Shown here: one piece after another, positions 24,447 through 32,822 of the stretch | How the letters are laid out: each line of letters opens with the position of its first letter | Numbering within the stretch: the first letter of the stretch is position 1 | NCBI GenBank assembly: GCA_017432405.1 | Contig: JAFRJF010000131.1 | Span: 1-46,643, forward strand | Source of the DNA: Clostridia bacterium | GTDB taxonomy: Bacteria > Bacillota_A > Clostridia > Christensenellales > Aristaeellaceae | Length of the DNA stretch: 46,643 bases | Reading direction: 5' to 3' | Position numbers and translations under genes: made by a program | Notes under the pieces: generated by a model | What the model saw: the letters and a program-made list of their open reading frames with translations, nothing else | Databases searched by the model: none | Told to the model about the DNA's origin: nothing

Positions 24447-26186
24447 TCACGCCACATCCCTCAGCACGAGGGAGAGGTTGTTCAGGTTCATGGAATAGGT
24501 GTAGCGGGCCTCGTCGGCCATGCGCATGGCCAGTCGGATGCCCAGGCCTTCGCTGTTGCCGTTCTCGACGTGGCTGAGGGGATCGAAGGCGACGCAGTCA
24601 TCCCGAAAGCGCATCGTCCACCGCCCCGCCTTCACCTGCAGGCGAATAGACAGCCGGTTTTCGCCGCCTTCCTTGAAGCCGTGAAGGACGATGTTGCCGC
24701 CCATCTCCTCCACGCACAGCGCCAGGTGGGCGGCGAGCCGCTTGCTTCCGCCGTGGGCCAGGCAGAAGTCCGACGCGTCGCGCGAGTAGGCCATGACCCC
24801 GTCCATGTCCTGAAGAATCGCTTCCAGACGATCCTGCTCCGGGACGCCAAAGCTGTCCTTCAGCAGCAGGATATCCTCCGCACGCCAGGTGACGCCGCCC
24901 TTTTTCAGCCAGACATAGCCCATGATCCCCAAAAGCGTCAGCACCTCGCCGGCGGTGAAATAAAGCCACACGCCGTTCAGGCCCGCCGTCCTTCCGAGGA
25001 CCAGCGCCGCGAGCGTCGGCAGTACCGCGTTGGCCAGCACGCATATGACCTCCATCATGCGCACGCGCCCGGTGCCCTGATAGCAGTTGCGCAGCCCGTT
25101 GTCCAGGCAGCAGGGGATCAATCCCAGCGCGAACATCCGCAGCCCCAGGATCGCCATGGCCTGGGTCTGACCCTCTCCGGGTATGAACAGCGTCGCCAGC
25201 GGGCGGGCAAAGGCCATCAGCATCGCCATCGCCGCCACGCCCAGTATCAACGCCCACCGGGTGATCTCGCGCAGCAGCTCCGACAGTCCGGCCCGGTCCT
25301 CCTCGTTGTACAGCACCCCGGAGAGGGTCAGCGCGACGCCACCCATGCCGGTGCTGATGCAGTTGGCCGCGTTGGAGATCGAGGTGATCACCGCGTAGGC
25401 CGCCACCGCCGCCTTGCCGCCCAGGTCCAACAGCAGCATGTTCACCGCGACGACCAGCACCACGGTGGAGGCCATGCCGAATATCGTGGGCAGGCCTCCC
25501 GCCACCAGCTCGCGGATCTTGCGCCACTGTATGCCCTTGGTGGAAAACCTGAACACGCAGCGCCTGGACAGGAAATAGCTGCCGCCGATGATCATGGCCA
25601 CGTAATAGCTCAGCGCCGAGGCCAGGCCCATGCCGAACATGCCGCCATGGAACACCGTGACGTTCAGCCAGTCGAAGGCCACATCCGCGACCGTCATGCC
25701 CAGCACCGCCGCGATCAGCAGGTTTCCCTGCCCCGCCATCTGCAAAAACGGCACCAGGATCAGCGCCGCCATCGAGGCAGGCGCGCCGATGACGAAGCCC
25801 GCCATGTAGCTGCTGGTGTCCGCCAGCAGCGTGGCTTCCTTCGCGCCCAGCATGCGCGCCAACGGCACGCGCGCCAGCGCCACCAGCAGCGTAAAGGCCA
25901 GCGACAGCGCGCCGGCCAGCGCAATGGAGGAGGAATAGCCCACGTCCGTCTCCGCCCTGTCGCCCCTTCCCAGGGACCGGCCGCAGGCGACCTGCGCCCC
26001 GGCGCACAGCATGCTGCCCATCGCGCCGATGATCAGCAGCACCGGCCCGGCCAGCCCGTAGGCCGACAGGGCGCCTTCGCCCAGAAAGCGCCCGATCATC
26101 AGGTTGTCGATGAGCAAACAGAGCGATACTGTCAGCGCAGAGAGTACCTGCGCGGCCAGCATTTGACCAACGAGCTTCTTTATCAT
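24447..26186 (-). CDS. MATE-type transporter fused to a GHKL (SpoIIAB-like) ATPase domain
   Basis: 579 residues. Positions about 1-435 form a 12-helix MATE transporter (LLIDNLMIGRFLGEGALSAYGL, QMAGQGNLLIAAVLGM, NCYQGTGRVRMMEVICVLAN). Positions about 440-579 form a histidine-kinase-like ATPase module: an N-box-like LALCVEEMGGNIVLHGF, a G1-like MRFRDDCVAFDPLSH and a G2-like EGLGIRLAMRMADEARY. No DHp/phosphoacceptor helix is present, so it resembles anti-sigma-factor kinases such as SpoIIAB/RsbW. The start at ATG 26186 has AGGAG 10 nt upstream, and a strong promoter lies at 26252-26280. The ATPase may regulate the transporter or act on a STAS partner (one is encoded at 40723); both ideas are inference. 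Confidence 0.88.
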   Translation of the reverse strand: MIKKLVGQMLAAQVLSALTVSLCLLIDNLMIGRFLGEGALSAYGLAGPVLLIIGAMGSMLCAGAQVACGRSLGRGDRAETDVGYSSSIALAGALSLAFTLLVALARVPLARMLGAKEATLLADTSSYMAGFVIGAPASMAALILVPFLQMAGQGNLLIAAVLGMTVADVAFDWLNVTVFHGGMFGMGLASALSYYVAMIIGGSYFLSRRCVFRFSTKGIQWRKIRELVAGGLPTIFGMASTVVLVVAVNMLLLDLGGKAAVAAYAVITSISNAANCISTGMGGVALTLSGVLYNEEDRAGLSELLREITRWALILGVAAMAMLMAFARPLATLFIPGEGQTQAMAILGLRMFALGLIPCCLDNGLRNCYQGTGRVRMMEVICVLANAVLPTLAALVLGRTAGLNGVWLYFTAGEVLTLLGIMGYVWLKKGGVTWRAEDILLLKDSFGVPEQDRLEAILQDMDGVMAYSRDASDFCLAHGGSKRLAAHLALCVEEMGGNIVLHGFKEGGENRLSIRLQVKAGRWTMRFRDDCVAFDPLSHVENGNSEGLGIRLAMRMADEARYTYSMNLNNLSLVLRDVA

Positions 26187-26251
26187 GCGTCTTGTTCTCC
26201 TGTTGATGGTATTTCGGGAAAATAGTCCTCCAGTAACCTATAATCAGATTT

Positions 26252-26280
26252 ATCATATCACATTCCGGCGGATATATCAA
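26252..26280 (-). promoter_or_regulatory. Promoter for MATE-ATPase gene
   Basis: On the minus strand, TTGATA (26280-26275), a 17-nt spacer and TATGAT (26257-26252), about 65 nt before the ATG. Confidence 0.65.
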
Positions 26281-26388
26281 TTGCAATTATATATTCACCC
26301 AGGGCAGACACATGTGTAGTTGCCGTATTCAAGGCCCTTCGTAATCCTTTAAATCAAAGGAATCCACAAGGAATTCCGACGCGATGCC

Positions 26389-26436
26389 GTAGGGGCGCTC
26401 TCCGAGCGCTCGCGGGCGATTGGAAATCGCCCCTAC
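26389..26436. repeat. Small palindromic intergenic element (GTAGGGGCG...CGCCCCTAC)
   Basis: Terminal 9-nt inverted repeats GTAGGGGCG (26389-26397) and CGCCCCTAC (26428-26436) enclose two further stems, GCGCTC/GAGCGC and GGGCGATT/AATCGCCC. It lies in the 340-nt gap between the MATE-ATPase promoter and the carboxylesterase stop, which holds no gene. The same GGGGCG/CGCCCC core recurs at 30017-30041, suggesting a dispersed element. Confidence 0.55.
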
Positions 26437-26447
26437 AAGGGCTCCTT

Positions 26448-26476
26448 CCCTAAATCCTAAACCCTAAACCCTCAAA
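26448..26476. repeat. Short CCTAAAY heptamer tandem repeat
   Basis: About four copies of a 7-nt unit (CCTAAAT, CCTAAAC, CCTAAAC, CCTCAAA). They lie between the palindromic element and the hairpin after the carboxylesterase. On the minus strand this gives spaced TTT triplets after the hairpin. Confidence 0.6.
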
Positions 26477-26511
26477 TACTGATTTGTCGCGGAGCGACAA
26501 ATCAGTATTTG
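26473..26511 (-). terminator. Perfect 18-bp hairpin after carboxylesterase gene
   Basis: Arms 26473-26490 and 26494-26511 (CAAATACTGATTTGTCGC and its complement) with a 3-nt loop, starting 15 nt past the stop. No continuous U-tract, but TTT triplets follow on the minus strand. Likely end of the oligosaccharide operon. Confidence 0.55.
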
Positions 26512-26526
26512 CTTGCGCCTATGCCC

Positions 26527-28038
26527 TTAAATCCTTTCGACGACCCTGTCGATCAAGAAGCGCTCAAAGGGGGTCGGCGACTCGTCGGCGCTGTTTGGCC
26601 CATTCCCACTGAAGGTCATCACGCACGGTGTATCCTGTGTGTAGGCATGCCAAGCCGGCATGGGCGTTCCGTCGGCGTCTGCGCCGTTGGGGTCTCCGCT
26701 GCGGATGAAGTTTGCCCAGTAGTTGCACATCTGCCTGGACAGGTCGTAGTGACGCCCGACGAAGGGCCGCCAGCATTTGGCCAGCGTTTCAAAAAAGAAC
26801 CATAGGTCCACGGAATGGAACGTGCCGGGATGGTCCCAGCCGGGAATATCGGCGTCAAAGCGATAGCAATAGTTTTTCATGCCCTGCCGCGCCTTGCGCT
26901 CAAAAACGCCGCGAACCGTCAAGCCGATGCCGTTGACCGTCCCAAACCCGGCTTCGCCTCTGACATGGCTCTCTTCAAAGGCAAGGAAGCGCTGCACGTC
27001 TGCCCCGAAGCTGCCCGCCGCCGCGTCGGAAAGCCTTGCCGCGTCCTCGACCTGCAGCCCGTTCGGGAACTCGTCTGCGGTATTGCCCGCCATCATGGGC
27101 ACATCCACACAGTCGCCGCTCAGGTATTGGGCCAGCGGGTCGCCGGTGCAGAATTGGCCGTCCAGCACAGTGTACATCGGGCGATATTTCTGCATGTATT
27201 CCGCGTATTTGTCCCGTATGAAAGCGGCGTCCATGGTCCGGGCTTCCTCAAGGTTAGCTGCGCCGATGAAGCGCAGGAATGCCGCGCCGTTTTGCTCGGC
27301 CTCCGCCAGCGGCTCGGGGCGACCCACCTCCCTGACGCCGTAGGGGTCGCGGATCATGGCGCTCATCACCACGGCCCGGTGGAACAGCCCGGCGTTGGCC
27401 TTGCAGCCGATCTGGGACAGCACGCTGCCCCCGCCCGCGGACTGCCCGGCGATGGTCACGTTGTCCGGGTCGCCGCCGAAGTGGGCGATGTTGCGCTTCA
27501 CCCAGCGCAGCCCCGCCTGCTGGTCCAGGCTTCCGAAGTTGGCGGGGGCCTCGGGCTGCTCCCGGGTCAGCTGGGGATGGGCCATGTAGCCCAGCACGCC
27601 GATGCGGTAATTGACGGAGACCACGACGATGCCCCGGCGCGCCAGCCGCTCGCCGTCAAACTCCATCTCCGCCGGATAGCCGTACTGCAGGCCGCCACCG
27701 AAGAACCACACCAGCACCGGCTGCCTTTCCCCCGCCGATTTCGCGCTTGTCCAGACGTTCAGGTACAGGCAGTCCTCGCTCATGGGGATCTCCGGGTCCA
27801 CGTGCCACTCCCGGTTGTAGATGACGTCGCCGATGCCAGGCGTCTCCTGCATCGATATGGGCGCAAACCGCGCGCAGTCGCGCTCCCCCTCCCAGCTTTC
27901 ACAGGGCTGGGGCGCGCGCCAGCGGTTGGCGCCCACCGGCGGCGCGGCGAAGGGTATGCCCTTGAAGCTGGTGATGCGGGGATCGGCCGCGGGAATGCCC
28001 CGCACAAGGCCGTTTTCCGTTTGAACTACTCTAAGCAT
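26527..28038 (-). CDS. Type-B carboxylesterase
   Basis: Serine esterase of the carboxylesterase/para-nitrobenzyl esterase family, 503 residues. Motifs include SEDCLYLNVW (87-96), oxyanion-hole VWFFGGGLQYG (110-120) and nucleophile Ser200 in TIAGQSAGGGS. A candidate acid is Glu in NTADEFPNG, and the base His in GTFHSVDLWFFFE. No signal peptide, so cytoplasmic. The ATG at 28038 has GAAGGAGG at ideal spacing and starts 13 nt inside the end of the glycosidase gene. In this operon it plausibly removes acetyl or aryl esters from imported xylo-oligosaccharides (inference from neighbours). Confidence 0.93.
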   Translation of the reverse strand: MLRVVQTENGLVRGIPAADPRITSFKGIPFAAPPVGANRWRAPQPCESWEGERDCARFAPISMQETPGIGDVIYNREWHVDPEIPMSEDCLYLNVWTSAKSAGERQPVLVWFFGGGLQYGYPAEMEFDGERLARRGIVVVSVNYRIGVLGYMAHPQLTREQPEAPANFGSLDQQAGLRWVKRNIAHFGGDPDNVTIAGQSAGGGSVLSQIGCKANAGLFHRAVVMSAMIRDPYGVREVGRPEPLAEAEQNGAAFLRFIGAANLEEARTMDAAFIRDKYAEYMQKYRPMYTVLDGQFCTGDPLAQYLSGDCVDVPMMAGNTADEFPNGLQVEDAARLSDAAAGSFGADVQRFLAFEESHVRGEAGFGTVNGIGLTVRGVFERKARQGMKNYCYRFDADIPGWDHPGTFHSVDLWFFFETLAKCWRPFVGRHYDLSRQMCNYWANFIRSGDPNGADADGTPMPAWHAYTQDTPCVMTFSGNGPNSADESPTPFERFLIDRVVERI

Positions 28039-29978
28039 GGCAATGCCTCCTTCAGTGATATGGCTTCAGGCCAGTCGGCAAACGGCCCCGGCAGGGAGGC
28101 ATTGCCCCTCGGTCTGCCAAGCATGTCGGTCTCGACCCCCGGTTCCCCCGGCACGGCGCGAACGTCCCCGGGATCGCGGATCAGCGCCAGCCGCCTCAGT
28201 TGGGCCGGCAGGCCAAAGGGCGCGTCCGCGCTGTTGTGTATCGCTACGGTCCCGGCAGCCTCATCCAGCGCGATGTCGAACCAGCCGTTCTGGCCCTCGC
28301 GGTCGAAGCCGCAGAATTCCTGCCAGGCCGGCAGGTTCAGGCAGACCTCCGGCTCGGGGTACATCACCCGCAGGTAGCCGCCATGCATGCGCACGTACAG
28401 GTTGCCCTCGGCGGTGTTGTCGGCAGTGGGAAACACGATGGCGGCCTCGCCGCAGTCGTAGAAGAGGTTGTTGACGATCCGCGCCCTCCGGGAGGTGCCG
28501 CCCCGGTCCATGCCGCCCATGCGGAAGCCCACCGGCTTGGCGTAATAGCCGCTGTGTCGGCATTTGCCGATCAGGTTGTGGGCGACGACCAGCCGATCCG
28601 TGCCCTCGCAGTAGACGGCATACCCGTTTACGGCCTCGCTCTCCCGCAGCTTGTACCATCCGGAGGAGCCCGGCTCCACCGGCACCTTCGCCGGGTCAAA
28701 GCGCCCCTCCACGTTCCAGATGACGTTGTTGTCGATCAGGTTGACGCCGTCCCGGGTGCACTCGATGAATATGGCCTCCCGCTGCTCGATGCCGTTGATG
28801 AACAAATTGCCTGTGATGCGGTTGTTCTCGTTGTGGCAGTCCAGCCAAAGGTGGTCGGCCCGAAGGGTGTTTCGAAACACATTTCGCCGGAACAGCCCGT
28901 TCACGCTGTTGTGCAGCTTGATGCCGCCGGCCTCCCAGGACAGCTCCATGCGCTGCCAACCGGTGCCCTCGATCCGATTGTCCTCGATGAGCATGCCCTC
29001 GGCGAACAGCCCCGCGATGCCGCACACCCCCGCGTCTCGGATCCGGCAGCGCCGGATCACGGAATAGCCGATGATCTCCCCCGGCACGTGGGCGTGGTGC
29101 CAGCACTCGTTCCCCACGTCGATGCCCACGGCGTTGGCCCAGTTGACCGTGCAATCCTCGATGACCCAGTGATGGCCCCGATAGGCGGAGATGGCCCCGC
29201 GCTGGGGCACCGGCGCGCCGTTGGCGGCATGCTCACAGGTCAGCCCCCTGAGCCGTATGTAGGATAAGAACGGCGTCTGCGGCGCGAAGCACTGCTCCCG
29301 TACCGTCACCTCGATCAGGTGGCCCGACGGGCTGTCGTCGCCCGCGAGCCTGAAGTGGACCTTCTGGCCGTTGTGCTCCACCCAGTAGGTGTCCGCATCG
29401 TCCGCCAGCTGGTTGTACAGCGCCACCTGCCGAAGCGGCCTGCCGTCGCAGAACACGCAGCCCCTTCGGTTCAGGTAGAGCGTCATGTCCGTCTTGTCGT
29501 ACTCGATGAACAGTCGGTCGTGAAGCAGGTTCACCGCGCAAAAGGGGTTGTAGCCCTTGAACAGCTCCGGGTCGAGGGCATACTGCCACACCCGAACGCC
29601 TGACACGTCCCGCGCTCCTCCCGGGCGTTGCAGGCTCCAGCCCTCGCTGGGCGTGATTTCACGTACCGCCTCGGAGGCGCGGATCACCACCGGGCCGTCG
29701 CCAAAGGCCTCGTAGGCGATCATGCGCTCCGGGCCCTCGCCGCCCCGGGCCGGGGACACACACTCCCGGTAAAGGCCCGCGTGGATGCGCACCCGCGTGC
29801 CCGGCGTAGCCAGCTGCGCCGCCCGGCCGATGGTCCTAAGCGGCCTGTCGGCGCTGCCGTCGTTGTCGTCGCTGGCCTGGGGGCACGCGCCGTCCACGAT
29901 CAGCTCCCGGTCGTAATGGCATTCCTGCTCCCAGAAATCAAAGGTTGTGCCGTCTGGAAGGATGGCGGATCTGTCCAT
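28026..29978 (-). CDS. Right-handed beta-helix glycosidase, GH120-like beta-xylosidase
   Basis: 650 residues without a signal peptide. The N-terminus reads DNDGSADRPLRTIGRAA and VRIHAGLYRECVSPARGG, followed by beta-helix coils rich in N and G (RRNVFRNT, ITGNLFING, LIDNNVIWN). It resembles my memory of the GH120 xylosidase XylC: the pair LWLD and, 23 residues on in XylC, VFVE is mirrored here by HLWLD (Asp380) and IFIE (Glu406), spaced 26. The segment AGGIKLHNSVNG also matches. I therefore favour an intracellular beta-xylosidase acting on imported oligomers; GH141 or another beta-helix family is the alternative. The ATG at 29978 has GGGAG about 8 nt upstream. It overlaps the esterase gene by 13 nt. 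Confidence 0.8.
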   Translation of the reverse strand: MDRSAILPDGTTFDFWEQECHYDRELIVDGACPQASDDNDGSADRPLRTIGRAAQLATPGTRVRIHAGLYRECVSPARGGEGPERMIAYEAFGDGPVVIRASEAVREITPSEGWSLQRPGGARDVSGVRVWQYALDPELFKGYNPFCAVNLLHDRLFIEYDKTDMTLYLNRRGCVFCDGRPLRQVALYNQLADDADTYWVEHNGQKVHFRLAGDDSPSGHLIEVTVREQCFAPQTPFLSYIRLRGLTCEHAANGAPVPQRGAISAYRGHHWVIEDCTVNWANAVGIDVGNECWHHAHVPGEIIGYSVIRRCRIRDAGVCGIAGLFAEGMLIEDNRIEGTGWQRMELSWEAGGIKLHNSVNGLFRRNVFRNTLRADHLWLDCHNENNRITGNLFINGIEQREAIFIECTRDGVNLIDNNVIWNVEGRFDPAKVPVEPGSSGWYKLRESEAVNGYAVYCEGTDRLVVAHNLIGKCRHSGYYAKPVGFRMGGMDRGGTSRRARIVNNLFYDCGEAAIVFPTADNTAEGNLYVRMHGGYLRVMYPEPEVCLNLPAWQEFCGFDREGQNGWFDIALDEAAGTVAIHNSADAPFGLPAQLRRLALIRDPGDVRAVPGEPGVETDMLGRPRGNASLPGPFADWPEAISLKEALPCLE

Positions 29979-30016
29979 GTTGTCATCTCCCTATGTATTC
30001 GAATCCAAAATCACCG

Positions 30017-30041
30017 CAGGGGCGGCGATACGCCGCCCCTG
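30017..30041 (-). repeat. 11-bp hairpin between binding-protein and glycosidase genes
   Basis: Arms CAGGGGCGGCG (30017-30027) and CGCCGCCCCTG (30031-30041) with an ATA loop, 26 nt after the binding-protein stop. TTTT follows shortly on the minus strand. It may protect or partly terminate the transcript so that more binding protein than enzyme is made. It shares its core with the element at 26389-26436. Confidence 0.5.
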
Positions 30042-30067
30042 TATGGGGTCGTCCCAACCTGACTGTG

Positions 30068-31741
30068 TTATTCAGCCACCGCGATCTTGGCGTCCACCTC
30101 GGTCTGGTAGTTCTCGCAGTCGAAGGCGTACAGCTGCTCATAGCCGAAGCCGTTGAGCTGCTCGGTCATCTCGTCCCACATGGCCTCGAACTCGTCGTCG
30201 GTCTCGCAGAAGATCAGGTTCCAGGTGTAGGAGCACAGCTGGGTGTTCACGTCCACGCGCAGGGCGGCGATGTCGTTGTCGTCGGCCTTGGGGGTGAAGT
30301 CAACGCTGGGGCTGGCCAGCAGCTGGCCGTTCTTCTTCATGTAATCCACGGAATCCTCGGCGTCGAAGGTCTCCTGCCACTCCCGTTTCATGTCGGTCAT
30401 GGTCATGTCCTTGTAGGACTGCCAGAACTTCTGGGCGTAGCGCTCGCCGGTGATGGGATTGACGCAGTAGGAAGCGACGATCCACTGGTTGATCTGATTG
30501 TTGCCGTCGTTGTAGCCGCCCTCGCCGTACTCTTCGGGTACGGGCAGGTTGTCCATCAGGGCATTGTCCTTGTAGGGCACGAACTTGCCGTCGTCGCCGA
30601 CGATGTAGTTCAGTCCCTCGATGCCGCAGTGCTGGAAGGTGGCGCCTTCGGCACTGGCATACCAGTTCAGGAACTCCATGAGGCGGTCGTACTTCTCGCC
30701 CTCCACCTGGGAACCGATGCCGAACATGCGGTCGGAGCCGTAGTAGCGGTCCGCGTCGGCGTAGAAATACATGTCGCCCACGGGGATGAAGATGAAGCCG
30801 GTGCCGGCGTTCAGGCGATCCACGCTGTTCCAGAAGCCGGTCTGCCAGCTGTACCACATCAGGTCGGCGCGGCCGGTGGACAGCTTGTTGGCCACGTCGT
30901 CCCAGGGCTGTTCGCCGGACTCGGGATCGACCAGGCCCATCTGATAGGCCTTGTTCAGGAACTTGGTGATCTTGTAGTAGGCGGCGTCGCGGTCATAGAC
31001 CGTGGTGAAGGTGTTGTCGGGCTTCAGGATCGCGCTCTGCTTCAGCTTCTCGCCGTACCAGGTGGTCAGCTGCACGACGTTCGCGATGCCGATCATGTTG
31101 TCGTTGCCGTCCCAGTCGCGCCACAGCGTGAAGGGATAGGCGGGGTCGCCGTCCTCGTTGGTGGGATGGACCTCGTGGATCTTGGCCAGGCAGTCCAGCA
31201 GGTCGTCCAGCGTCTCCAGCTTCGGCCTGCCTACCTCGGTGTAGAGATCCCAGCGGAGCATCGGGGAGGAATAGATCACGTCGTCGGTGATGGACGTGGG
31301 GGAAGTGTCGGACATCTCGGAGGGGATGCCGTAATACACGCCCTCTTCGCCGGTCAGGCCCTTGTTGTAGACGTCGATCTGCTCCTTGAACTGCATGATG
31401 TTCTCACACTCGGGCAGCTTGTCGCTGATATCGCGCACCAGGCCCGCGTCCAGCAGGTCGGAGAAGTCCTTCTTGTCCACGACGATCAGGTCGCCCAGGT
31501 TGCCCGTCTGGGCGCGGGTAGCGAACACCTCGTTGCCCACAACCTGGGGCGCAATGATGTTCAGTTCGATGTTGAAGCGGTCCTTGATAACCTTGGCAAA
31601 CCAGCCGGACTGGATGCCGTTGTAGTTGGCCGCCGCGTCGTAGACGTCGATGACCAGCGGCGCTTCCTCGGCCACCGCGCTGAACAGACCCATGGAAAGC
31701 ACCATGGCCAGAACCAGCAGGACAGACATAAACCGTTTCAT
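30068..31741 (-). CDS. Extracellular solute-binding protein of sugar ABC importer
   Basis: 557 residues, of the long LplA-like binding-protein family used by clostridial oligosaccharide importers. The signal peptide (RFMSVLLVLAMVLSMGLFSAVA) ends without a lipobox Cys, so the usual lipid anchor is not apparent. The mature protein has typical features: YDAAANYNGIQSGWFAKVIKD at the N-terminus and aromatic-rich ligand regions (MWYSWQTGFWNSVD, NWYASAEGATFQHCG). The ATG at 31741 has AAAGGAGGG upstream. Third gene of the operon after two permeases. Xylo-oligosaccharide binding is inferred from the downstream glycosidase and esterase. Confidence 0.92.
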   Translation of the reverse strand: MKRFMSVLLVLAMVLSMGLFSAVAEEAPLVIDVYDAAANYNGIQSGWFAKVIKDRFNIELNIIAPQVVGNEVFATRAQTGNLGDLIVVDKKDFSDLLDAGLVRDISDKLPECENIMQFKEQIDVYNKGLTGEEGVYYGIPSEMSDTSPTSITDDVIYSSPMLRWDLYTEVGRPKLETLDDLLDCLAKIHEVHPTNEDGDPAYPFTLWRDWDGNDNMIGIANVVQLTTWYGEKLKQSAILKPDNTFTTVYDRDAAYYKITKFLNKAYQMGLVDPESGEQPWDDVANKLSTGRADLMWYSWQTGFWNSVDRLNAGTGFIFIPVGDMYFYADADRYYGSDRMFGIGSQVEGEKYDRLMEFLNWYASAEGATFQHCGIEGLNYIVGDDGKFVPYKDNALMDNLPVPEEYGEGGYNDGNNQINQWIVASYCVNPITGERYAQKFWQSYKDMTMTDMKREWQETFDAEDSVDYMKKNGQLLASPSVDFTPKADDNDIAALRVDVNTQLCSYTWNLIFCETDDEFEAMWDEMTEQLNGFGYEQLYAFDCENYQTEVDAKIAVAE

Positions 31742-31792
31742 AATAACCCTCCTTTGATTGTATGATACAAGGCCGAAGCCTGTATATCCGGA

Positions 31793-32722
31793 TTACCCCT
31801 TCACCGCGCCGATCATGATGCCCTTGGTAAAGAAGCGCTGGAAGAACGGATAGACCAGCATTACGGGCAGGACCACCACCACGGTGACGGTCATGCGCAC
31901 GGAGGTCGCGGTGGCGGCGCGGGCCAGCGTGGCCGCCAGATTGCTGGAAGAGGTGGTGCTGCTGATCAGCGCCTTCAGGCTGTTCGCCTGGTTGATGTAC
32001 TGGAACAGCACGTATTGCAGCGTGTTCAGCTTGTCGGTGTTGGTCATCAGCAGCAGCGTGTCCTGGAAGGCGTTCCACTGGTTCACCGCCGCGAATATGG
32101 CGATGGTGGCGAGGATCGGCTTGATGACCGGCAGCATGATGCTGAAGAATATCCTCAGCGTGCCCGCGCCGTCGATCTCGCCCGCGTCCTGGAGCTCCCT
32201 GGGCACCGATTCGCAGAAGGTCTTGCACAGTATGATATAGAACGGCTGAATGATCGTGGGGAAGATGTAGCCCCAGAAGTTGTTGGTCATGCCCAGCTTG
32301 TCCATGGTCAGGTACCAGGGAATGATGCCGGCGTTGAAGTACATCGTCACCACCACGAAGCGGTACCAGAACTTGCGCTTCCAGAGCGTCTCTCGGGTGA
32401 ACATGTAACCCAGGAAGCCGGCCACGATCACCGTCAGCGCCGTGCCGATCACGGTCCTGAGCACGGAGATCTTCGCAGCGTCCAGCAGGCCCGGTATCTT
32501 GGTCACGTTGATGTAGTTCTGGAAGTGGATCCCCATGGGATAGAGGATCACCTTGCCGCGCTCGGACAGGTTGTTGGCGCTGATGGAGTTGATAAAGATA
32601 TAGTAGAACGGATAGATGCACACAAAGGCGAAGATCGCGTAGACCACATAGGTAATCACGCTGATCACCCGGTCCGTGAAGCTCTTGTCCAGCTGCACGC
32701 CGTTGGGGTTGTGCTTGCTCAT
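31793..32722 (-). CDS. Carbohydrate ABC transporter permease (LplC/AraQ type)
   Basis: About 309 residues with six membrane helices. The permease EAA loop is DAGEIDGAGTLRIFFSIMLP. The N-terminal FAFVCIYPFYYIFINSIS and the C-terminal VYPFFQRFFTKGIMIGAVKG are typical of the second permease of CUT1 importers. ATG at 32722 (MSKHNPNG) is chosen for GGAGGGA 6-8 nt upstream rather than the in-frame ATG at 32749. It partners with the 32823-33740 permease. No ATPase is encoded in the locus, so a shared MsmK/UgpC-type ATPase elsewhere is expected. Confidence 0.94.
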   Translation of the reverse strand: MSKHNPNGVQLDKSFTDRVISVITYVVYAIFAFVCIYPFYYIFINSISANNLSERGKVILYPMGIHFQNYINVTKIPGLLDAAKISVLRTVIGTALTVIVAGFLGYMFTRETLWKRKFWYRFVVVTMYFNAGIIPWYLTMDKLGMTNNFWGYIFPTIIQPFYIILCKTFCESVPRELQDAGEIDGAGTLRIFFSIMLPVIKPILATIAIFAAVNQWNAFQDTLLLMTNTDKLNTLQYVLFQYINQANSLKALISSTTSSSNLAATLARAATATSVRMTVTVVVVLPVMLVYPFFQRFFTKGIMIGAVKG

Positions 32723-32822
32723 GGTCTGTCCCTCCAAAAGTCTGCCCAATTACTAAACCCAATCGCCTTTCAGGCCGGCCGTTTTGCCCGATCAGGAAAG
32801 CGGTACGTTTTCCGGGTCGGCC

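Noticed and set aside
24108..26225. A 705-codon plus-strand open frame opposite the MATE-ATPase gene
   Set aside because: His/Gln/Arg-rich shadow translation of a well-supported minus-strand gene; no ribosome site or domain.
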